Positions 44,991-58,214 of a stretch of DNA of 64,000 bases are shown here, one piece after another. The notes beneath the pieces were generated by a model. That model worked only from the letters and a program-made list of their open reading frames with translations, was not told the DNA's origin and ran no database searches. The position numbers and the translations under genes are program-made. Position 1 is the first letter of the stretch. Each line of letters begins with the position of its first letter. The stretch lies in the NCBI GenBank assembly GCA_026120185.1, contig JANUWF010001942.1, positions 2,108,001 to 2,172,000 on the forward strand, in the 5' to 3' direction. This DNA comes from Voacanga thouarsii. Its lineage: Eukaryota; Streptophyta; Magnoliopsida; Gentianales; Apocynaceae.

Positions 44991-47900
44991 TGTAACATCC
45001 CTCTTTTGTACACTTTGATTGGTGACTACTTAATATAGAATGAGTATTTGTATGATGGCTCAGAACAAGAAATGATTAGTTTAATGAACTGAACGTTTTG
45101 ATGCGATAAAAATATTTAGGGGTATTTTTAGAATTTTAAAATTATGAGAACCTAGATGGAATTTTTGGATTTGTTCTACTCGTACCCTAAATATTCAGAT
45201 TGTGACTATTTTTAGGAGAATGAGAATTTAAGGGTACATTACGAACAATAATTGATCAGTGTGATGAGACAAATATTTTAGTATAAATTGAGGTATCGGA
45301 GGTATCAGGGCATTTTCATAATTTTGACTAACAATCGGGATTTTGACTGGAGTTTGGAAAGGATTGAGAATTTTGATTCCCATTATTGAATTCGGTGAAA
45401 TTTATAGATGCCATTGGTGGAATAAAATATTTTTTCTCGATACGGATTGAAATTACAGTTATTTTCTGAGGAAAAATTCTAAAATGCAGTCGAAATTGAG
45501 ACAAGCAACGTAACATAATTGGTGGATGGAAACAAGTGTCAAAACACCATTAGAGGAGTGAAATATTCATGGGATTATGTAATTGAAAAAGCTTATTAAA
45601 TAAGCTTAAGAAATAATATGGAAAATGGTAGAAAATTGAGAAAATGACATGTGTAAAGTTAGCCACAATGTGTAACCAATTTGGTCACAAATTTGACCAG
45701 CAAATGAAGGTTGAAATGCTGTGAAAATAGCCAGGTTTGGTGCAGCTATAATGGAGGAAATAAATAGAAAAAAAAATGAGAGAAAATAAGAGAAAGAGTT
45801 GAGAAAAATCAAGGAAAATTAGAAAAGAGGGAGAGAAGTGTGTGTTCTTGGGGATTCTTGGAGCAAAATCAAGCTAGAAGATCTCATACACAAGATAAAA
45901 AGCTATACTTTATGAATTAAAGTTGTAGATTTCATTGCAATGATTATTATGGTATGAATATTGTTGGGAAAATATGAAAGATGTGATTTTGTCTAGCTTG
46001 ATTTCTATATATGGTGAAGATTGGTGTGTGCATTTGTGTGCCGGTTTGTTTGAGGGTTTATGTTCGGTATTTTTTATGGTATATGAAGGTGTTTTAATGG
46101 TGGTTTGGGTGGTTGTTCATGGCTGCACAAGAAGGTATAAGAAATGGAAAGGAAAATTGGAATTAATTATTGAAGAAAATGAATTGTTAATGTTGTTGTT
46201 TGCATTTGTTGAACTTGATATTGGAAAATATGATTTTTCTGGGATAAGTATCTCTGAAAATCAGAGAAGTGAAGGCCATTATTATGGAATTTAAGATGGT
46301 TTAAGTGTTATATAGTTGTTAGGATTAAAGTGGAATAGATGGTGTGAAGAAAAGAACAAAAACAGAAATTCTGTTTTGAAGAATTTCCGAGCAGCTTTGG
46401 AGAATGAATAAGCTGTACAATTGGCTTGTTTTTCTGGAACCACATGACCTGAAACTTGTAGCTAAATGTCTTAGGATCATTTTGGGATCAAGTTTACATT
46501 ATTTGGAGTTGCGAATTAAAAGTTATGTTGAAAATACCACAAGCTGACAAAACAGTGACGGGATTGGAAAGCTGAGATATTGTAAGCAAAACCGAATGAA
46601 ATGAGAAGGGAAACCGGTGGTTCATGAATTGGAAATCATGAAGGAATGTCTTAAGGATATTTTGGAACAAATTTGACATCATTTGGGCATGTGTATTGAA
46701 ACTTACAAGCAAAATAAGATGATATGCCAAAGCTGGAAATTGCAGAATTTTCAATAAAGAACAAATAAATTCATGAAGTGATTTTATTTATGGTCATGGA
46801 TGAATGAGAAGTTAATTGAATATATGAAGACCTTATATTCTTGTGAAGAAGAGGAAATATGGAAATAGATTACAAGCATGCAAGGATTATATTTCATTTC
46901 AATTATGGAATGAAATAGGAAATGAAGTGATATCCTTAGATGACTATATATATTTGGCCGTATATATATACATTGTCGTTGACAATAATAGAATACTAAA
47001 TGCGTTATGAATGATTATTATTGTAGGCCATTCATTATTAAATATTGGTGATGACTTAGCAAATATTTATCTTGTTAAGTGATAAGCTATTCGAGGTAAG
47101 TCACTACATCCACACAACATTTTCAATAAAGCTCTTTTGTGAGAAAAATATTATAAAGCATGCTAGTTATTTTATTAAAAACATTATGAATCATTTGGAA
47201 GCATAAATGATTATGCACTATTTAAACATGCATTATTTTAATAATCATACCAATATGATGAAATGATTTTGAAATGCTGCATGAATTTCATTAGGCAACT
47301 TATGATTGTAATTCATGCATAAAGGTTGCAAAAGCCATAGCATGAGAATATGATTTTATAAAATATCGGAACGGATCCAAATTATATATGTTCATATTCA
47401 AAGTAATTCTGGAAAAGAAAAATATTTTCAGAATGGAAATGTTTTGGAATTGATTGGGTTGTGGATATGTTGAGACATTGCCATAATCTCTGATGTGATA
47501 TGATTCTTGAATACTCAAAGGGACTTTACATACTAACTTGTGTGGGTTTGAGAACATGGTCCGATTCGTGGCCACCTCCGGGTTGTGATCTCTTATTTCA
47601 CGGGGTACCAGTATTTGATATTTAGTCATCTTTAGCTAGCACACGTTATCCAAAGTTGGAAACAAAGGGACGGGCATTGGACACCCATGCCATTTTGGCA
47701 AACTATGACGATAGTTATCATATGTTTAATTGTGGTATACACTTTGGGTTATTTATACTGATTAATGACGTGGGATTGTAAATCCTGTACGGGCCAGTGT
47801 GGCAATATTGGCTGGAATAATATTCCTTCCAAATGAAATAACATTGCAAAATTTTGGATACTTAAATGTATTTTGAAAATACGGAATGATTTATGATTGA

Positions 47901-48444
47901 AAAGCCCAAAGCTTATATTATTCACCATGTTTTGGTGTTGAGAATCTATTTTCCCAACAAAAAGAGCAATACTTCAATTATTTCACTATAGATAGTTCTC
48001 AAACAAGAAATAGTGATTTCTTTTTACCATTCCCACAATTTTAATCATGCATCGCAACAACACTGTTATTAAAACTTCTCACAGCAAGTACTTCACGGGA
48101 CTTACTGGGATATATTATATCTCACACAAGTTTTGTCTATACTTTTCAGGTAGACTTTTGTACTTTTCAGGCAGACTTTTGTGAATACCTGGATTTTTAT
48201 AAAGGCAAGACTCGAAAAAGTTAGTTGGTGTATTTTACCTTACTATTATTCGGGTTTAGATCCAAGAGACGTTGTAGCCGCAGATTGTATAAGCAAATGT
48301 TCAAAGTATATGATATAATTTGTTTTCGAGCTATTAAGTCTTTGTGTTTGTTATTTATTAAATTGTACCGTTATAAAGACCCCTTATCATTACGACGGGG
48401 CGACATCCGCAGCTATTCAGGCCCTGTGGCTGTAGGGTGTTACA
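44991..48444 (+). repeat. 3' LTR of K
   Basis: TGTAACATCC to GGGTGTTACA, colinear with the 5' LTR. It has a small tandem duplication of ACTTTTCAGGxAGACTTTTGT at about 48138-48181 and an extra ~50 bases just before it (about 48080-48130) that the 5' LTR lacks. Confidence 0.95.
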
Positions 48445-48449
48445 ATGAA

Positions 48450-50042
48450 AACAAGAAACACAAATTGCAAGCTTTCCAATTCTTTTACCAATTTCCAAAA
48501 AGCTACCTTGTTTCTATTGTTTTGAAAAACCCGATCAACCAAAACCAGATATACCTTTCCAATTTTTCACCAGTTTCCAAAAGCTTTTTTTTTTTTATTT
48601 CCAAAGCCACCTCCACTTTTTCTCTTTTATTTCCTTTTTTTCCTTCCTTCTTTTTTTATTTCTTTGAGACAACTACTTAATTTCTAAAAGACAATTTTTC
48701 ATCTCAATTACCTTGGCGAGCCAGGGTTTTCCTAATTAGTCAAAGACTAATTAAATAACTCCCTCGTTAATTAATTAATCCACTTGAACCTCATATAAAA
48801 TTACCCAAGATAATTAATTAATAAAATAATTTTATTAAATTATCTCAAGGCTAATTAAATAGCTTCCTTATTAATTAATCAATCCACTTAGGCCCAATAT
48901 AAAATTACCAAGATAATTTATCAATAAACTAATTTAATTAAATTAGCCTACTAAATTATTCTAACCCAAAAATAATTAATTAGACTCCTAGAACAATTCT
49001 TCTATTATTAATTCAACCAATAAGCCCATATAATAAATAAATTTACTAAGGTTACTTGAGTTACTCTGAGAATAAAAAAAATATTATTCTTAGCTACTAA
49101 AATGAATAAAATATCCTTACTAACAAACAGTCGTATTTTTATCATTTTAAATATTTCATTTATCGCCATATGGAAATATTGATCCTAAAAATAATATTGC
49201 AAAGGTGATATCTTCAACCTACATGTGTAATAACGAAAATACACCTCTATGTAACACTCATCATTGAGATTGGGAAAATGTACTAACACCTTTCTTAATG
49301 ATATCTACCATCCTTTGATAACTAGTCTAATAATCCATGACTTTCAGTATGTACCAATTTATTTCCGAGAGCTACCCAAAAGTATACATATTAAGTCACG
49401 TTTCCCAGGGCTCTGGTTTTTTTAGATTATCCTAAATAATCATAAGGGGGTGATATCTTCATTAAGTGAAGCGTAGAAACACTATTGTATATGTTCCTCC
49501 CAATTAACTAGAGTTATACATCCAACATACAAGGTTATTAGCCTTGCGTTAAGGCCTCACTCATCACATATCAAATTGCAAAAGTCCAGTTTTACCAAAC
49601 CACCAACTTATACTCAAGTCTAAAGGTACTCGTCTATGTTGTAGTAGTGATAAATCAATTTTTATTTTTTATGTACTTTTATAAAGACTATTATCATGTG
49701 GTCCAATTCTATATATTCTAAATACGCTTACACTATTGGCGTGAGTGGACTACTCACCGGTTAAAGGGAAAGCATTCTCCATTTCGAAGTCATAGTGCAA
49801 TGCTTTAAACCTTGACAAAGTACCCAACTTCATCAATCGATCAAGAATATTTTATTATATGTTAGTAGTCCCTGATCTACACCTTTTTGTAAAAGCACGA
49901 CTCAATCATGTAGATTATTTACTAATATACTTAGATCTTAATGTATAAATATATGTAAATAAATACATATTAATGAATAAAATATTTTATTAATTTTTAA
50001 AATACAAAAATACATTATCTATTTTGGGTATACATTCTAACA
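48450..50042 (-). repeat. Left LTR of F, second part
   Basis: It resumes after the ATGAA duplication with AACAAGAAACACAAATTGC and ends TACATTCTAACA. The sum with the first part is 2068 bp against 2059 bp for the right LTR. Confidence 0.9.
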
Positions 50043-50056
50043 ATCTCCAACTTGCA
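50043..50056 (-). other. Polypurine tract of F
   Basis: Plus strand ATCTCCAACTTGCA, decayed complement of the TGCAAGTGGGAGAT type. Confidence 0.7.
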
Positions 50057-50059
50057 CTA

Positions 50060-51480
50060 AATGAACTATGATAGTCCATATGTGCCTACCCCTATAATAT
50101 CCAAGTGTCTTTGGAACACCTTCTCTGTTACAAGCTTGGTAAATAGGTCTACCAGATTGTTTGAAGAGGAGATCTGATTAACCACAATCTCCCGTTTCTG
50201 GATGCACTCTCGGATCTAGTGATATTTTCTCTCAATATGCTTGCCCTTCATATAGTTCCTTGGTTCCTTACATTGTGACACAGTTTCGAAATTGTCGAAA
50301 TATATGATAATGGGCTTGTCAATTTAGGGCACAACTCCAGGTTTTATGATGAACTTCCGGAGTTGAACCGCTTCTTTTCAAGCTACTAAAGCTGCCACAT
50401 ACTTAGTTTTCATGGTGGAATCAACAATATAAGATTACTTAACACTTCTCCATAAAATAGCCCCTTCAAATAAAGTGAAAAGGTATCCACTAGTGGATTT
50501 TCTTTCATTTTTATCTGCTTGGAAGTCTGAGTCAATTTAACTGGTAGGAATTAAATCATCAGTTCTGTAAACAAGTATATAATCCCTTGTTCCCTTCAGA
50601 TACTTATGTATATACTTTACAACTTACCAATGTTCTTCTCCTAGGTTTGGTTGATCCTTGCTAACCATACCTACTGCAAAACAGATATCTAGTCTTGTAC
50701 AAAGTATGGTATACATAAAACTTCTCACTGTCGAAGCATAAGGAATCCTTCTCATCCTCTCATTTAATTACTGTATCTTAGCACACTAATTAAAAGATAA
50801 GGTCAATCCGTACCTAAAAGGTATAATTGTCCATTTACACTGATCCATGCTAAACCTAACCAATATCTTATTAATATAAGCAGATTGGGATAAGCATAAT
50901 ATTCTTTTCTTCCTATTTCTAAGGAGTTTTATAACAAGAATGTTACTAGCTTCTCTTATATCTTTCATACTAAATTGACTTGATAGACAAACCTTTATAG
51001 ATGATAATGCCCCTACATCATTTCCAATGTATAGAATGTTTTCAATTTAAAGTAACATAAAAGACACTTTATTCCCATTTGCCTCCTTATACATGCATGA
51101 TTCATCCATGTTTTTTACGAAATCATAAGACTTTATAGTTTCATCAAAACGTATGTTCCATATACGAAATGCACGTATAAGTCCATTTCTTAAGCTTACA
51201 GACCACGTTCTTGGCCTTTCCCAACAAAGCCTTCAGGCTGGGTCATATAGATGTTTTCACTAAGATAGCCATTAAGAAAGGCTGTCTTGACATCCATCTG
51301 CCATATCTCATTGTTATAATGACATGTGATGGCCAAGAAAATGCGAATGGACTTAAGCATAGCAACAGGTGAAAAAGTATCCTTGTAATCAATCCCTTCT
51401 TTCTGAGTATAACTTTTTTTTACAATCTACCTTACTTTAAAAGTTTCAACCTTTCTATTTGCATCTCTCGTTCTCTTGTA
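50060..51480 (-). pseudogene. pol: F RNase H and reverse transcriptase remnant
   Basis: The minus strand is colinear with the RNase H and RT of B and with the RT of E: a DPFTKL-like end near 50130, AAEYVAA-like phrase near 50390, DICF-like near 50690, then 50786-50968 (MKDIREASNILVIKLLRNRKKRILCLSQSAYINKIL) and the RT N-terminal half to about 51480 (YKWVYKRTRDANRKVETFKVR reading near 51440-51500). Unlike B, the RT is not deleted, but stops interrupt it every 100-200 bases. Confidence 0.8.
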
Positions 51481-51638
51481 TACTCACTTGTATCCAATGG
51501 GTTTAATTCCTTTAGGTGTAATGATAAGATCCCAGACTTGATTGAGATACATAGACTCAATCTCGGCATCCATTGCCATTTGCCATTTGTCTGCATCGAC
51601 ATCAGTAATGGTCTCATCTATCTAGCGGGATCTTATTC

Positions 51639-52481
51639 CTAATGGTCAGAAACTACTTCAAAAGCTTCTCCAGTCCATCTTTCTAGTACCCTAGATATTC
51701 TCCCACTATGATGTGGCTCAATTTCTATAGGAATATATGGTTGTGCCTCATTAGGTTCCTCAACTAGAGTACTAGAAATTAAAGTGTCACTCAACTTCTC
51801 TTCCAATTCCACCTTACTTGAAACGTTTGTGGATGCACTTTGTTTATCCTCCAAGTATCTAGTATGGTACTAACAAGTGCCTTTTGCTTTTGGGGATGAT
51901 AAAAATATCCACCCCATGCTCCTTTTAGATACCCCGCAAAGTAGCAAAATTTCGATCTTAGATCTAGCTTACTTCCATTTGTCAGTACATAAACAGGACA
52001 AGCCCATATCTTGAGATGTCTTATACTGGGCTCGTGTCTAGTCCACATCTTATAGTGTGTCCTAGATATTGACTTAGAAGGCATTAAGTTTAGAATATAT
52101 GTCGTTGCTTCCAAAGCATATTCTCGAAAGGAAATAAGAAGAGTTGCATAACTCATCATACTTTTGACCATTTCCATTAATATTCTATTTCTTCTCTCAG
52201 CTACTCCATTCTGCTAGAGAGTCCCAGGTGTAGTTAGCTGAGATGCTTTTCCTTAATGTGCTAAGTAGCCCTTAAATTCACTAAGGAAATACTCTCCATT
52301 ATGATCCAATCTTAGTTTTTTTGACTAGTTTATCTGTATGATGTTCCACGCCAATCTTAACCTCCTTGAATTTATCAAAAGAGTTAGATTTATACCTCAT
52401 TGAGTAAACATAACCAAAACGTGTATGATTAGTTGTTAATATTATAAAGTATTCATAACTTTCTCTACTAGGTGTAGACAT
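51639..52481 (-). pseudogene. F integrase and linker remnant
   Basis: 52299-52481 holds the core start YEYFIILTTNHTRFGYVYSMRYKSNSFDKFKE; the first catalytic Asp region (usually TDDHSRYG) reads TTNHTRFG, so that Asp is lost. 51791-52177 holds the C-terminal part (YALEATTYILNLMPSKS, YKMWTRHEPSIRHLKIWACPVYV, FCYFAGYLKGAWGGYFYHP). 51639-51854 is the linker before RT (HHSGRISRVLERWTGEAFEVVSDH). Confidence 0.88.
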
Positions 52482-52499
52482 AAGACCACAAAAATCATT

Positions 52500-53935
52500 A
52501 TGAATTAACTCTAATATTTCCTCGGCCTTTTTCGTCTTTTAAGTAAAGGATCTTTTGGTCATTTTCCTATAAGACAAGATTCACACTGAGACCATTCCTT
52601 CAATTTCAATTAGTCCAATGACCCATTTTAGATTAACCTCTAAATCCGATTAGGATTTATATGCCCCAATCATAAGTGTCATAAATATGAGTTATTTAAT
52701 GTGGCATTTCTTTTCTTATTATTAGGTATCGTTTGAGTATTATTTATTTAATGACCAATAAAATTAACATAGAAAAGATTTGCATACATATTTCCAGTAC
52801 AAATAATTTTTCCATCTCTACTAATTGAAATACTAGAATAGAAAGAAACAGAATATCATTGATTACTTAGTCTTGAAACTGAAATCAAATTCTATTTACA
52901 ACTAGAAACATATAAAATATCTTTTAAAACAAAAATCTTATTACAATAAAATAAAAGTTTCAAGTCTGTCACTACTTCGGCCCACACTTATACTTTGTTG
53001 CCCACTCTCAGTCTATGCTCTCCTCTACTGAGTCACATTATCTTGCCGAACTCCTGTAAGGAGTTATAGATATGGTTAGTGGCTTCGGAATCAATAATCC
53101 AAATAGATGATGATCCAACCATTAATATAGACTCTTAGTAAAGAACAATACCTTAAGAGAACTTTGCCAAGAAGCCTGAACAATCTTTATTGAAGTGCCC
53201 ATTCTTGCCAAACTTGAAACATTTGCCCTTGAGCTTGGTGTCGGGCTTAGAAGAACTGGGTTTAGACCCCTTAGGTTGAGTCCCTACATTGTTGTGGGCC
53301 TTTTTCTTCTTGAACTTTTTGGGTTGGGCCCTAATTCTAGAAGAAGGACCAAAACGAATAACTAAAATCTTTGACGTAGGCTTTATAATTTTCTCAATAG
53401 GTTGGAGTTCGTTCATTAACTCAAACAAAGACATACTTAACTTGTTCATGTTATAATTTAACTTGAATTGAGAATATAAATTTGGCAAAGTCTAAAGAAC
53501 TATGTCAATTTAGCTTTCAGAATTGATTATTGCTCCTAGGACCTCAGTCTCCTTAAAATGAGCAATCATCTTCAGTATATGCTCGCGAACTGATGCCCCT
53601 CTCAGCCATCCTTGTATTCATGATTGTCCTAAGAGCTTCCTGCCTTACGGGCCGGCTATTGTTAGAAAATATGATGCACAATGATACATCGATATCACAC
53701 GCATAGGCATGTTTTTGTACTTAGACTGAAGAACATTAGACATAGAAGCCAGCATATAGCATCTAGCCATCTCTTTAGGTTTCTTCCACGCCTTTTCAGC
53801 CGCACGACCTTGGTCCATGAATCTTCCCTAATTTTAGGATAGGGTTGGTTAGAACATACTTGTACTCTTCTGCAGTACTATGTTCAGATCCTTTTCCAAT
53901 CCATGTAATTAGATCCAGTTAACTTATTTTCTTTA
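52500..53935 (-). pseudogene. gag: F gag, protease and gag-pre-integrase remnant
   Basis: 53153-53488 is the gag C-terminus with KLNYNMNKLSMSLFELMNELQ, a Lys-rich region and a zinc knuckle CFKFGKNGHFNKDC in which the second Cys is Phe. Upstream gag (53490-53935) follows the gag of B with frame breaks. The protease site near 53075-53100 reads DSEATNH instead of DSGATDH, so it is inactive. 52560-53000 is gag-pre-integrase (VLKDILYV, GNMYANLFYVN, LRLGHINPNRI-like reading). Confidence 0.85.
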
Positions 53936-54853
53936 AGAATAATAGACAAAGCCTGAAACTAGACACTTCTGTTGATTGAAAAAAAAAACTTCATTTAGAA
54001 AAATCTTTTATTTGAAAAACATTAAAAAAAAAAAATGCACATTTGAAACATCATATTATTTCCAAGATATGGTAAGCCTATTAAAACCATTATAAAAAAT
54101 ATGAAAATTTTGGCTCTTCGAAACATTGACAGAGTTTTGTAGGAAGGTTAATAATTTTCTAAGTTATCTATATAACCATCACCAATTAAACTTCTTTAAT
54201 AGGTAATGATTTAGAGATAGTTCTATCGATAGGATAGCCACTACTCTCACCACTTACCAATAATCTAGTATTAATGCCTCCAATAATAGGCTGGCCGACA
54301 TGAATACATATTCTAAGCATTTATTATAATTCCTTCGTTAGTTTTAGATTCTCATGAAAATCCATCCTATAGGAGATCATTCTCATAATGACATGAGAAT
54401 AGCCATAATCTCTAATACGAATCTGTGATGGAAGCCATGAGGCCGTTGGAACCCTTCTTCCACTTAATCTTTTGATAAAAATAGGTTTTTGGAAAAAATG
54501 TTTTCTTAAAATTAATTGATTTTTATTAACTTTAGTGAAATTTCAAAAAAAATCAACCATTATTCTCTCTGTCAAGGATAAAACCCTTTGAGAGAATAAA
54601 CTATGAATTTCTATTTTCATTACTTAAGTTAAAACCATTTTCTATGAACTAAATTTAAAATATTTAAATTCAAAATATTTACTATGTCAAGGATAAAACC
54701 CTTTGGAAGAATAAATTATGGATTTTATTTTAAATTCCTTAGTTCCATTTTAAAAATATTTTCCTTGAATTGTTTTTTCTTGAGAAAGAAATTAATTTCT
54801 CAAAAACCTTTGTGCATTTGATCACAAAATTAAATAAAATAGCCAGGCTCCAA

Positions 54854-55502
54854 TAGGGATGGCAATGGGGCCGGCTGGGCCGGGGACTAGAAATCCCGTC
54901 CCCGTCCCCGCATATGCCCCCATATTCCCATCCCCGGCCCGTTCCCGCTACGGGGAAAGGCGGGGATCCCCGCCCCCGGGAACAAAACAATCCCTGGTCC
55001 TGGCTTGAATAAGTGGAGAAGTGGGGGCCCGTTTGGGCTCGGAAATAATTATAAAGATTTTTTATAAAAAAAAATTGTTTGTAATATATTTTTATTCAAA
55101 ATTTTTTATTCATATAGAAAACTTTTATAGTGATTTCTAATAATTCACATATTTATCATATTACTAGATTAGTAAGAGTAAAATTAATAATTTATAATTT
55201 ATAATTTTTTTTAATTTTTCCTCTTCTTTTTGATTTTATTTTATATACATACATAATCTACCTTTACATACATATATAATCATATATAATATATATAATC
55301 TACCTATAATTGATATAATATGTGTGTGTGTGTGTGTATAATATGTAAAGCGAGCCGGGTCGGGGGCGGGGATCATGCAATCCCCGTCCTTGGTTGGCGA
55401 GCTGAGGAATGAAGCCCGTCCCCAGCCCATCCCACTTAAATCGGGGAATCCCCGGCCCAACGGGCCGGGCCCCTGGTTTAAGCGGGGAAATTGCCATCCC
55501 TA
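54854..55502. mobile_element. hAT-type non-autonomous DNA transposon
   Basis: The ends are TAGGGATGGCAAT and ATTGCCATCCCTA, 13-bp perfect terminal inverted repeats. A perfect 8-bp duplication GGCTCCAA flanks it (54846-54853 and 55503-55510), the size typical of hAT elements. The 649-bp body has no transposase frame. Both subterminal parts are rich in CCCCGT/CGGGGA words in inverted orientation and the centre is AT-rich with a TG repeat. It would depend on a transposase from elsewhere. Confidence 0.93.
55319..55338. repeat. (TG)n microsatellite in the hAT element
   Basis: About nine TG units (TATGTGTGTGTG...TATA) in the AT-rich centre. Confidence 0.9.
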
Positions 55503-56139
55503 GGCTCCAAAAACAAACCTTTTACATGCTATTTTTAACATTTAATTCTTGTGTGCTAAAATAATGTATTAAACATCATAATAATAAAATTAAAATGATC
55601 TTATTTAATGATAATGTGGTTCCTCCTTTACTAACTATTTTCATGCAAAATTATTTATTACCATAAATAATCCATTGCAAGAAAAATCTTGTGTGATGTG
55701 GGCCCCAAAAGAAAAAAGAAAATTATAAGAAAAAATTAAATGAAAAAATTTAGAAACTCGAACTGCACGAATCATAATCGAATCACCCAAGAAAAATCAC
55801 TCATTGCTTGCTCTAAAATCATCGACCATTTTCTCCATTTTTTTTCCTCTTGGAGTTTCGATATTGTTCAGGTACCAATATTGTTACAAAAATTCCAATA
55901 GATGAATTTAAATACAACATCAATAGCCTATACCTTTCAAAACGAGAAATACATGAATTCTATGAAAAATTAATAACAATAGATACAAGTGTCTGTGTCT
56001 TAACACGCAAGAGTACACAACATCTACCCATATCAAACACCACAAGGGATCCATACAATCACAAAGATTGAATTTTTTAATTAGTAAAAGAACCACATTT
56101 CCAATTATTACCCTAATTATGCTCCTAGATTATAACCAT

Positions 56140-56152
56140 GGCTCTGACATCA
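56140..56152 (-). other. Primer-binding site of F
   Basis: Plus strand GGCTCTGACATCA, complement of the initiator tRNA-Met site with two changes, next to the LTR at 56156. Confidence 0.75.
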
Positions 56153-56155
56153 CTT

Positions 56156-56544
56156 ATAAGGATCGTAAGAAAAATAAAACCGCAGCTGAAAAAATTAATT
56201 TAAAATTTTTTTCGAGCTAAAGTTTAGGAATATTTATTTTTAGGACACTTAGATTGAATAATCAGAGGATTTAGATTTGCCAGAATGTTTAGTTTGTCAC
56301 GACTATTTGTTCTGCAGGAATACTAACCAAACGTCGACTCCTTCACATCGAACATGCGCACCAAAATTGCTAATTTTCAATCTTCTAAAGTATTCTCGAA
56401 CTTTCTATACGCTATCTACTAGTGAAAGTAGGAAAATAGGTAAAAAATAATAATTTTTTTAGAATAATATTGAGAGAGTTATTTTTTTTTTCAAAGGAAA
56501 AGAAATGCAAGAACCAGCGGCTTTTTTAAAACAAGAAAAATGAA

Positions 56545-56586
<42 letters not shown>

Positions 56587-58214
56587 ATGTATTGTTTTCC
56601 TCGGTTGACCAAATTTTAAAACTGTGAACACAAGTCACGTATGAAAACAAGAAACACCAATTGGAAGCTTTCCAATTCTTTTACCAATTTCCAAAAAGCC
56701 ACTTTGTTTTTATTGTTTTGAAAAACCCGGTCAACCAAAACCAAAGATGGCATTCCAATTTTTCACCAATTTCCAAAAGCTATAATTTTTTTATTTCCAA
56801 AGCTACCGCCACTTTTCTCTTTTATTTTCTTTTATTTTCCTTCTTTTTTTCTTTCTTTGAGGCGACTACTTAGTTTCTAAAAGAAACTTTGTCATCTCAA
56901 TTATCTTGGCAGGCCATGGTTTTTCCTAATTTATCTAAGACTAATTAAGTAGCTTCCTTATTAATTAATTAATCCACTTGGACATGATATAAAGTTATTT
57001 AAGATAATTAATTAATAAATTAATTAAATTAAATTAACCCAAAGCTAATTAAATAGTTTCCTTATTAATTAACTAATCCACTTGGCCCAATATAAAAGTG
57101 TCCAAAATAATTAATCAATAAATTAATTTAATTAAATTAGCCTAATAAATTATTCTAACCCAAATAAACAATTTATTGGACTCTTAGAACAATTTTTCCA
57201 TTGTTAATTCACCCAATAAGCCCATATAGTAAATAAGTTTACTAAAGTTACTTGAGCTACTCTGGAAATCAAAAGACATATCATTCTTAGCTACTAAAAT
57301 GATCGAAATACCTTTGCTAACAAATAGTCGCATTTTATCATTTTCAATATTCCATTTATCGCCATATGAAAATATGAATCCCAAGAATAATATTGCAAGT
57401 GTGATGTCCTCGATTTATAGGTGTAATAACGAAAATACCCCGCTACGTAACACCCGTTATTGCGATAGGAAAAAATATACTAACATCTCCCTCAATGACA
57501 TCTACCGTTCTTTAAAAACTAGTCTGATAATCAATGACTTTTAGTGTGTACCAACTTATTTCTAGAAGTACATAGTAAGTCACATTTCCCAAGGTTCTAG
57601 TTTATTTAAATTATCATGGGAATCACAAGGGGGTGATATCTTCACAAAGTGAAGTGTAAAAACTCTATTATATAAGTCCGTCTTAATTAACTAGAGTTGT
57701 ACACATAATGTACAAGGTTATTGGCCTTGCATTAAGTCCCATCCATCATACATCAAAGTATACAAGTCCAACTTCACCAGACTACCAACTTATACTAAAG
57801 TCTCAAGGTACTCGCCCACGTAGTAGTGGTGATAAGCCAATCTTTATTTATTATAATACTTTTATAAATATTATTATCATGTGATCCAGTTCTACATATT
57901 CTAAATATGCTTACACTATTGGCATGAGTGGATTACTTACTGGTCAAAAGTAAACAATTTTCCATTTAGAAGCTATAGTGTAAAGAAACCTTGACGAAGT
58001 GCCCAACTTCATCAATTGATCAAGAACATTTTTATTTGTACGTTGTAGCCTATAATCTACTCCTTTCTATGAAAGCATGACTCAATCACATAAATTACTT
58101 ACTAATATACTTAGACCTTAATATGCAATTATATGTAAATAAAAAAATACTAAGTATTTTATTAATTTTCAAAATATATAAATACATTATCCATTTTGAG
58201 CATATATTCTAACA
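56156..58214 (-). repeat. Right (5') LTR of F
   Basis: It is colinear with the split left LTR and ends TATATTCTAACA. It contains the empty target site of K (CACGTATGAAAACAAG, ATGAA at 56641-56645). Confidence 0.9.
56545..56588. repeat. Compound (AT)n(GT)n microsatellite
   Basis: About 12 AT units followed by about 9 GT units inside the right LTR of F. The left LTR has only TACATATATGTATTG here (38090-38099), so the array grew after the LTRs diverged. Confidence 0.92.

Larger units (their letters stand above)
38150..48444 (+). mobile_element. Gypsy element K, complete with long LTRs, nested in the LTR of F
   Basis: The LTRs begin TGTAACATCCC and end GGATGTTACA / GGGTGTTACA and are 3398 and 3454 bp. 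A perfect ATGAA duplication flanks it (38145-38149, 48445-48449), and the other LTR of F shows the empty site at 56641-56645. The internal region is only 3443 bp with remnants of protease, RT, RNase H and integrase, so about half of a normal gag-pol is lost. A 5S-rRNA-like segment lies at 42199-42301. The first 130 bases of the two LTRs differ at five positions by eye, so the insertion is moderately old. Confidence 0.95.
53936..56139 (-). other. 5' leader of F
   Basis: It is colinear with the leaders of B and E (for example the paragraph around 54090-54470 matches 13750-14110). It is interrupted by the hAT-like element at 54854-55502. No gene is seen. Confidence 0.7.
37675..58214 (-). mobile_element. 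Copia element F, decayed, hosting K and a hAT element
   Basis: Two LTRs of about 2.06 kb enclose an internal region 50043-56155. The order on the minus strand is leader, gag, protease, gag-pre-integrase, integrase, RT, RNase H, polypurine tract. The left LTR is split by gypsy K, the leader by a hAT-like element. TTCTCT occurs near both outer ends (37665-37670 and 58215-58220), but on the left five extra bases separate it from the LTR start, so the target duplication is uncertain. F is related to B and E but clearly older: nearly every domain has stops. Confidence 0.88.

Noticed and set aside
54739..55497. Minus-strand frames rich in Gly, Arg and Pro
   Set aside because: They come from the GC-rich ends of the hAT element and have no domain.
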